Shown here piece after piece: positions 58,733 to 64,000 of a stretch of 64,000 nucleotides of DNA (position 1 is the stretch's first letter; each line of letters begins with the position of its first letter). The notes beneath the pieces were generated by a model. The model was not told the origin of the DNA and ran no database searches. It saw only the letters and a list, made by a program, of their open reading frames with translations. Location: positions 33,776,610-33,840,609 of the forward strand of contig NC_030382.2 of assembly GCF_001625215.2 (NCBI RefSeq). Reading direction: 5' to 3'. The stretch is from Daucus carota subsp. sativus. Its lineage: Eukaryota > Streptophyta > Magnoliopsida > Apiales > Apiaceae. The translations under genes and the position numbers were made by a program.

Positions 58733-60098
58733 GTTTAAGATGTGCTTACTACGGTTCTTATTCTTCTGAGTCCAAGGAACCTAAAAAGTTTAATGTGAAC
58801 TCCTCAGGAGATGGCAGTTTCTTTTTCTGAAAGCAGTGCAAGAGGATATATTTCTGGACCTGTCTTTGTTTCTAAGAAAGTTGTCATACTTTCCATTCAG
58901 CGAGTGAAGAGTTCTTGCACCTTGTATGAATTCCAAAACCTTTGTTCTTCTGTTTACTAGTTTGCTTATATTGCTCAATTTCAATATAATCGAAAGGCTG
59001 TCAATGTGTACCATTTTCAGTACATCTCGAATGGTACCCTGAAATTGGCGGGAAACTATAAATCTTTAAAATGAACGGTTATATGAATAAAATTTCGTGT
59101 AAATTCATGCACTGTAAGACTAGCTGCAGTTTAAAGGAATTGATACTACATTACTACTTATTGTCAACCTTGCAATATATTCAACTTTTGACTGCATCAA
59201 AATATATTAGTTAAAGATATTTATAGTAATCCCTAATTGATTTTTGGCTGTGCTTATAGGTCATGTATCATTTGCAGAATAGGACTAACAATTTGTTGAT
59301 CAGTTAGTAATGTTTAATATATTATGCAACTTTGAACTTTGAAGCAGTGATGGTCTTTTCTCTGCATGGTTTGTTAGGAACTTCCTTTTTCTTTTTAATG
59401 ATTAATATGCAATACCAGTCCTTGTGTTGCTACTTGCATTAATAAAAGGAAGACACAATTCAGAAATCCTTTATCTGCTATATGCCTATATATATCGGAT
59501 ATATATTTGTTGATTAACCAGAGCTTATCATGAATTAAACATGAGTAATTTTTAATGACCATCACCAGGAGTTATCAAGACTAGTGACACCGATGATGAA
59601 TATCCCTTTGTTAATTTGGCACTTGGAACACAGGCATCTGAAGTGTAGAAGTCTTTAGTGAAATTTATATGTGATATTATTAAGATCTGTCAAAACTGGG
59701 CGATATCTTGAGTTCATAATATACAAAACTGCATTTGTTGCTACATATAATATATTTGGTTCTGTAACAACTCATCGTGTGTTTTTGTTGACAGTATATA
59801 AGAAATGAGGATGAAGAACATATCAGCTATTTTGAGGAAGAGGTTTACAGTGCCAAATTGGTTAAAGGCGTGGGTATAATCTATGGACATTGGTCTTTAA
59901 GAAATTATATGGCTAAGCAAATCAGTTTTACATATTATAATTTTGCTTATTTACAGCGCAAAGAACCTCAAGAAGTTCATATGTTTGTAGATCTTTTACT
60001 TCAAGTGGTAAGCATGTGTTTAATGCTTGTATATTGTGTATGTATATCCTTACATCATTGGATTTACCAATTTTTCTCGATATTCTAAATAATAATAA
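58733..60098 (+). pseudogene. Partial duplicate of VPS51 exons 15-17
   Basis: About 1.37 kb matching 43225-44870 of VPS51, introns included, with scattered substitutions. Exon 15 has a single-base deletion (TCTAAGAAAGTTGTC for TCTGAAGAAATTTGTC, near 58870). Exon 16 has a one-base insertion (TATATAAGAAATGAGG, near 59797), so neither frame is coding. The hAT-like insertion of VPS51 intron 15 is absent here. Because introns are kept, this is a DNA-level segmental copy, not a retrocopy. It lies 14-15 kb from the source. Confidence 0.92.
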
Positions 60099-61144
60099 TT
60101 AATATATAATGACTCTTTAATATGTGTTCAGTAAGTGAACAGGAGCAAAAGGAGGGTAACAGCTAAACCAGTTACATTCTCTGTCGCAGAAGCACACACT
60201 CAGGGATTATCATTTTACGTTAAGAAACCACATATCACTGTTTATAACATGTAAATATTGCAGATCGATTAGCTCAAATAATTGAACAGTCTGCACTAGT
60301 AAATAAGTATGTGCAGTGAAAATGTTAAATTTTGCATCCTAGCTTAACAACCTCTCTATCTTTTAACAGAATCACGCCTCTGTTTATCCCGATAACCATA
60401 AATGCTTTTTGCTTTGTAGTATTGGTCTCTTTTTCTGGTCTCACATATCTTGCATATGCATTTTGTAGTAAAGGCACATTTGGGAGTGACAAACTAAGAA
60501 ATCAACTTGCTTTGGGGATTTATAAATGAGTGGAGAAAATCAATGTCAGAAGTCAGAGGTAAATCTCTGTTGCTCATTCATTTGCAATTTGCATGTCCCA
60601 TGTGCTTATATCTCCATGCTCTTTTGAACTCCTCACTTTCTTGATTTTAGTGTTCTTGATTCAATATCCCCACAAGACGCCCAGAAATTTCAGTTTAATA
60701 TTTTCTATTGAAAGTTTCTGCCATATTTAACTGTTCCACTTTTTGCCCCTCAAGTTGCCTGCAAAAGACCAAATAAGAACCATGTTATAAAAATGACATA
60801 CATGTTTTATAACCAGAGACCAAACAAAAAGTTAATAGCCATATTTGTGATAATGCAAATTAGTGCTGACCATTACCTCTGGATCATGTCGAAAAGTTCA
60901 GAAATAGTCGAAGCTGCTCTAGGTTCTGTAACAATCTTGATCTGCAACTTCTGTAATACAGCTCAGGGAATCCAATTTCCCCATGTGCATAAATGGTTAT
61001 TAATGAATCAGGCTTTTTAGCATCTATGGGAAGTCTAGAATGAGTTGTAAAAGTAGGCAATCCTAAAATTCAGAGAATACAAAACTATATACACTAGTCA
61101 ATATACAGGGAAGTTAACCTCAGTTTTTTGTGTTTTATGTAAAA
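60099..61144. other. Intergenic DNA, no recognised gene
   Basis: A short frame at 60332-60529 encodes a hydrophobic stretch of about 25 residues, but it has no family resemblance that I recognise. No repeat was identified. Confidence 0.4.
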
Positions 61145-61343
61145 CGGTTTTTCTATGGTGTGCTCATGCCTCATGGGCACATGCTAAGCACCAAAATTTA
61201 TAAGTTTAGCTAATTTTGATTGGCTCCTACTTCTTAATAATGGTGGACCCCCTGCATATACAACCACCACACTAATCAAAATAAGCCAAACATATATAAT
61301 TTAGTGCTTAGCATGTGTCCATGAGCACACACTAGACAAACGC
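61145..61343. mobile_element. MULE-like MITE (copy 2)
   Basis: A 199-bp element starting CGGTTTTTCTATGGTGTGCT and ending AGCACACACTAGACAAACGC, with subterminal ATGCTAAGCACC / GGTGCTTAGCAT-like inverted sequence. It has an exact 9-bp duplication TATGTAAAA at 61136-61144 and 61344-61352. Same family as 20454-20647. Confidence 0.88.
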
Positions 61344-61644
61344 TATGTAAAATAATGCTAGGAGCTTCCATCCAAAATTCCGGGGTCCACTTGTATCGTA
61401 TGTAATCATAGATTTTCAGCAGACCGGCATGAGAGGAGAAGAGGTAAAGTAATGTTAGGAAGGTATAAATGTTGCATGGTAAAAGTTGAATTCTGCTCTC
61501 CATGAACATGGGTCAATGACCTCGATTAGGTTCAAAAGTCTTCTGGACAGACAATGGCGGAAGGCTTTTGTTGGTGACGAATATGTCAAGATAGATTATC
61601 TCCATCGCAGGTGGTCATTGCTGGGCAATTTCCGTCGAGTAGTT

Positions 61645-62170
61645 CTTACAATTACATGCCTTTGCACCTTTTGTGAAGGAAATTCTCGTTTTAAGAAAAA
61701 TAAATACTTCCTGAAGTTATTGTAAGGTTGTTGTTTGCAGCAGGCTCAAAATTTTTATTCTACGTAAAAGGTTGAGAAATTTACTTCGTGCGAGATTCTA
61801 AGGATTTGTTTTAAAGTTATCCAAGTAACTAGAAAATTTATTTTTGCATTGGATAATTGAAGTATATTCTTGTATGTAATATTTTCTTTTTTTTCCCCTT
61901 ATTCACTAATTTGTAAATTATAAATTTACATTGTTCATGTAAATAAAAAAAATAAAGATAACAAAACATGAAAATTTTATTTCACACAAAAATATGATAA
62001 AATAATGGTTTTTGGAATTATTTCATGTTTATAGAAAAATAAAGAATTGGTTGTTTTATATTATTAAAATTATACTAGATATTTTTAATTTTTTTAAAAA
62101 CAATATTCTGATTTCTGTTTCGGTTGTAAATTATGTTGTAATCCCATTTCGATAAGATCCAAATAGTATG
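61645..62170. repeat. Second copy of the repeat at 46.3-47.0 kb
   Basis: Homologous in order to 46333-46620 plus 46871-47030, lacking the GGGGC-type MITE found in that copy. It supplies the empty-site sequence near 61920. No coding frame. Confidence 0.75.
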
Positions 62171-62460
62171 ATAATCTCGTTTTAAATCATGTTGTTCTGA
62201 TAAAATCCAAACAGTATGGTAAATGGTAATCTTGTTTTCAATCTCATTCTTCCCAATTTTTATATTGTTCATTCTCATTATCAAATTATTCTAATATTTA
62301 ATTTTGATCCCAATCTTGCATTTTCAATTTCGCTTCATTCAATTTTCATACTTTCCATTCTGATGTATGATCCAGTTGAGGTGGCCCTTTCTTCTTCTTA
62401 GCATAATTTTATATTATATATTTATTTTCTCTTTCTATCATGATACAAGCTAGAAATATA

Positions 62461-62717
62461 CTCCTTCTGTCCCAAAATAGTTGTTACATTTTTATTTTTG
62501 TTGGTTAAATTATCTAAGTTTTGACTAAAAATTATAAGTCAATCACTCGTTATTTTAAAAAACTGAAAATTAAATCTTAAAATAAATTAAAAGTTATTTT
62601 CAATGACATGTTTATTTTATTTTTTCAATTGATAAAATATTAATAAATTTCAGTCAAAATTTAGTCAATTTGACCAACACAAAACCAAATGTGACAACTA
62701 TTTTGGGACGGAGGGAG
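62461..62717. mobile_element. Stowaway-type MITE (copy C, distinct subfamily)
   Basis: Ends CTCCTTCTGTCCCAAAATAG and, reversed, CTCCCTCCGTCCCAAAATAG, with TA on both flanks. The interior differs from copies A and B. Confidence 0.9.
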
Positions 62718-63820
62718 TAATAATTTTCAATATTTAAATTCTAGTAATATATATCAATTAAAAAACATAAAAAACCGATGTGTTTATGATTGCACGTTAT
62801 TATTTCTCAAGTTACGAGACCTCAATTTTCTCTCAAGATCATTGTGAATTTTTTTTTTTTTTTTTTTCAGGGTCTACATTCTCGTAGATGAGTTGTATCA
62901 TAGATACAATAAGCAGCAACAGAGATTTCTTTCATCCATCAAAGTTTATCATCTAACCGAAAGATATGCAAGATATCTCCGGACGTTTAGATAATAAGAC
63001 TTTAAAGTCTGAATAAGAAAACCCATAAGTCTCTTTCCAGGATCCTAAAAATAAAAATAAGCAAAGAGAAAACATGAGAATAATAATTTAAGCAGAAAAA
63101 GTATATATTGTGGGGGGAAACCTATAAAAACCAAATAAAAGAATATTCAACACAAGGCATGACAACTTATTCAACAAAAAGAATATTTTAAACTAATAAA
63201 GAATATAGACAAATAAAAATTAAAATGTCTAACCAAAGCAAGAACTTTGGTTAGACACACAAGTATTAAAATATTCATAATTTATACTAAACTTTTTTTT
63301 CTTGTGAAAACAAATTAACACAAACAAAGAATTTTATATGCAAAACAACTATTCTATCAATAAAATGCTCACAGATTCCATCAAGAAAGGCCTCTATCTA
63401 TACGACCACCCTAAACTCTTTTTCTTTATAAACCAAAATGTGCTTCTAACTGCCAAAGAAAGGCCTCTGTCCTAGAAAAGATATGGTATATATACATTTA
63501 AATCATCTATACGACCACCCTAAACTCTTTTTCTTTATAAACCAAAACTTGATCATTGTGAATTTAGTAAACAGTAATCATTGAAATATGCTTTTAACAG
63601 ATAGAGTATAAAATTATTATGGTGAAGAAGCTCAATTAATTGAGGATCAAAGGAGTTTACATGACTAAATTATTTAATTTAATAATATAGGTTAACGTTA
63701 AAATAGTAAATAGTAAAATGCATCAGCTTATTTTTTTTTCCTTTTTATCACAGTTCCCAAAATTTAAAAAAATTATTCATTTTATCGGGTCGGGTCCGGG
63801 ACTCCGGATAGCTTCCCTAA
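62718..63820. other. Intergenic DNA before the right-edge gene
   Basis: Contains a poly-T tract (about 62844-62866) and a direct repeat of about 43 bases (CTATACGACCACCCTAAACT.., near 63397 and 63508). No coding region is seen. Confidence 0.55.
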
Positions 63821-63827
63821 CGTCAAG

Positions 63828-63863
63828 TTTCCCGCCATAGGTATAATGTGGACTTGGCGCCAA
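63828..63863 (+). promoter_or_regulatory. E2F-type sites upstream of the right-edge gene
   Basis: TTTCCCGCC at 63828-63836 matches the E2F consensus TTTSSCGC. TTGGCGCCAA at 63854-63863 is a palindromic GGCGCC variant. They lie 150 and 120 bases before the ATG at 63986. Plant E2F/DP factors drive S-phase genes, so the gene to the right may act in replication or the cell cycle. Confidence 0.7.
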
Positions 63864-63985
63864 AAAGGGCGAAGAAGAGAGTGTACAATCCACAAAACAA
63901 GTCTCCTTTTAACCCCAAACTAAACAAAGCGCTCGTCTTTCTCACTCATCTTTCTCTATCTTAATTTGCTGCTGCTGCTGTTGCA

Positions 63986-64000
63986 ATGGATTCCAATCGT
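63986..64000 (+). CDS. Start of a gene running off the right edge
   Basis: An ATG after a CTG-rich leader opens MDSNR and leaves the window. Only five codons are visible, so the product is unknown. The start is supported by the CT-rich leader and the upstream E2F-type sites. Confidence 0.55.

Noticed and set aside
60332..60529. A small membrane protein gene
   Set aside because: A short hydrophobic frame without homologue signal, splice support or conserved start; chance is a sufficient explanation.

Overview
The window is nuclear DNA from a flowering plant, most likely a eudicot. Genes have many GT-AG introns, the background is AT-rich, and the proteome is plant-typical: chloroplast CP12, a sucrose-controlled S1-group bZIP with its conserved upstream peptide, a plant-type mitochondrial L17, and PPR sequence. 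Dense miniature transposons lie between and inside genes. I cannot name the species.

Layout: 1.3-1.7 kb, CP12 (minus strand). 2.95-7.18 kb, a coiled-coil gene resembling the N-terminal part of EMB1611/MEE22. 9.2-20.1 kb, a complete 16-exon SMU1 splicing-factor gene (513 codons). 20.4-21.5 kb, two foldback elements. 22.0-23.0 kb, an S1-group bZIP gene with G-box, TATA box and a 33-codon SC-type uORF. 22.98-26.76 kb, AT-rich intergenic DNA with a 423-bp foldback element. 26.76-45.80 kb, VPS51, whose 20 exons join into a 790-codon frame except that exon 2 carries a 330-bp hAT-like insertion with an in-frame stop. VPS51 intron 10 (8.7 kb) holds two degenerate Ty1/copia elements in opposite orientations, with further elements nested in them. 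45.8-49.0 kb, a nest of MITEs and tandem repeats. 49.04-51.14 kb, bL17m, which lacks a recognisable last exon. 52.87-55.31 kb, a large inverted repeat built from two copies of the 3' part of a retroelement or pararetrovirus-like gene. 55.7-58.5 kb, a PPR pseudogene split by a Tourist-like and a 1-kb hAT-like element. 58.73-60.10 kb, a broken duplicate of VPS51 exons 15-17. 60.1-62.7 kb, MITEs and repeats. At the right edge, an E2F-type promoter precedes the first five codons of a new gene.

The host genes are unrelated housekeeping or regulatory loci and do not form a pathway. The strongest signals are the VPS51 exon 2 insertion, the 2.4-kb inverted repeat that could make hairpin RNA, two empty-site comparisons inside the window that date insertions, and several mobile elements with exact target-site duplications (9 bp for MULE-like, 8 bp for hAT-like, 3 bp for Tourist-like).
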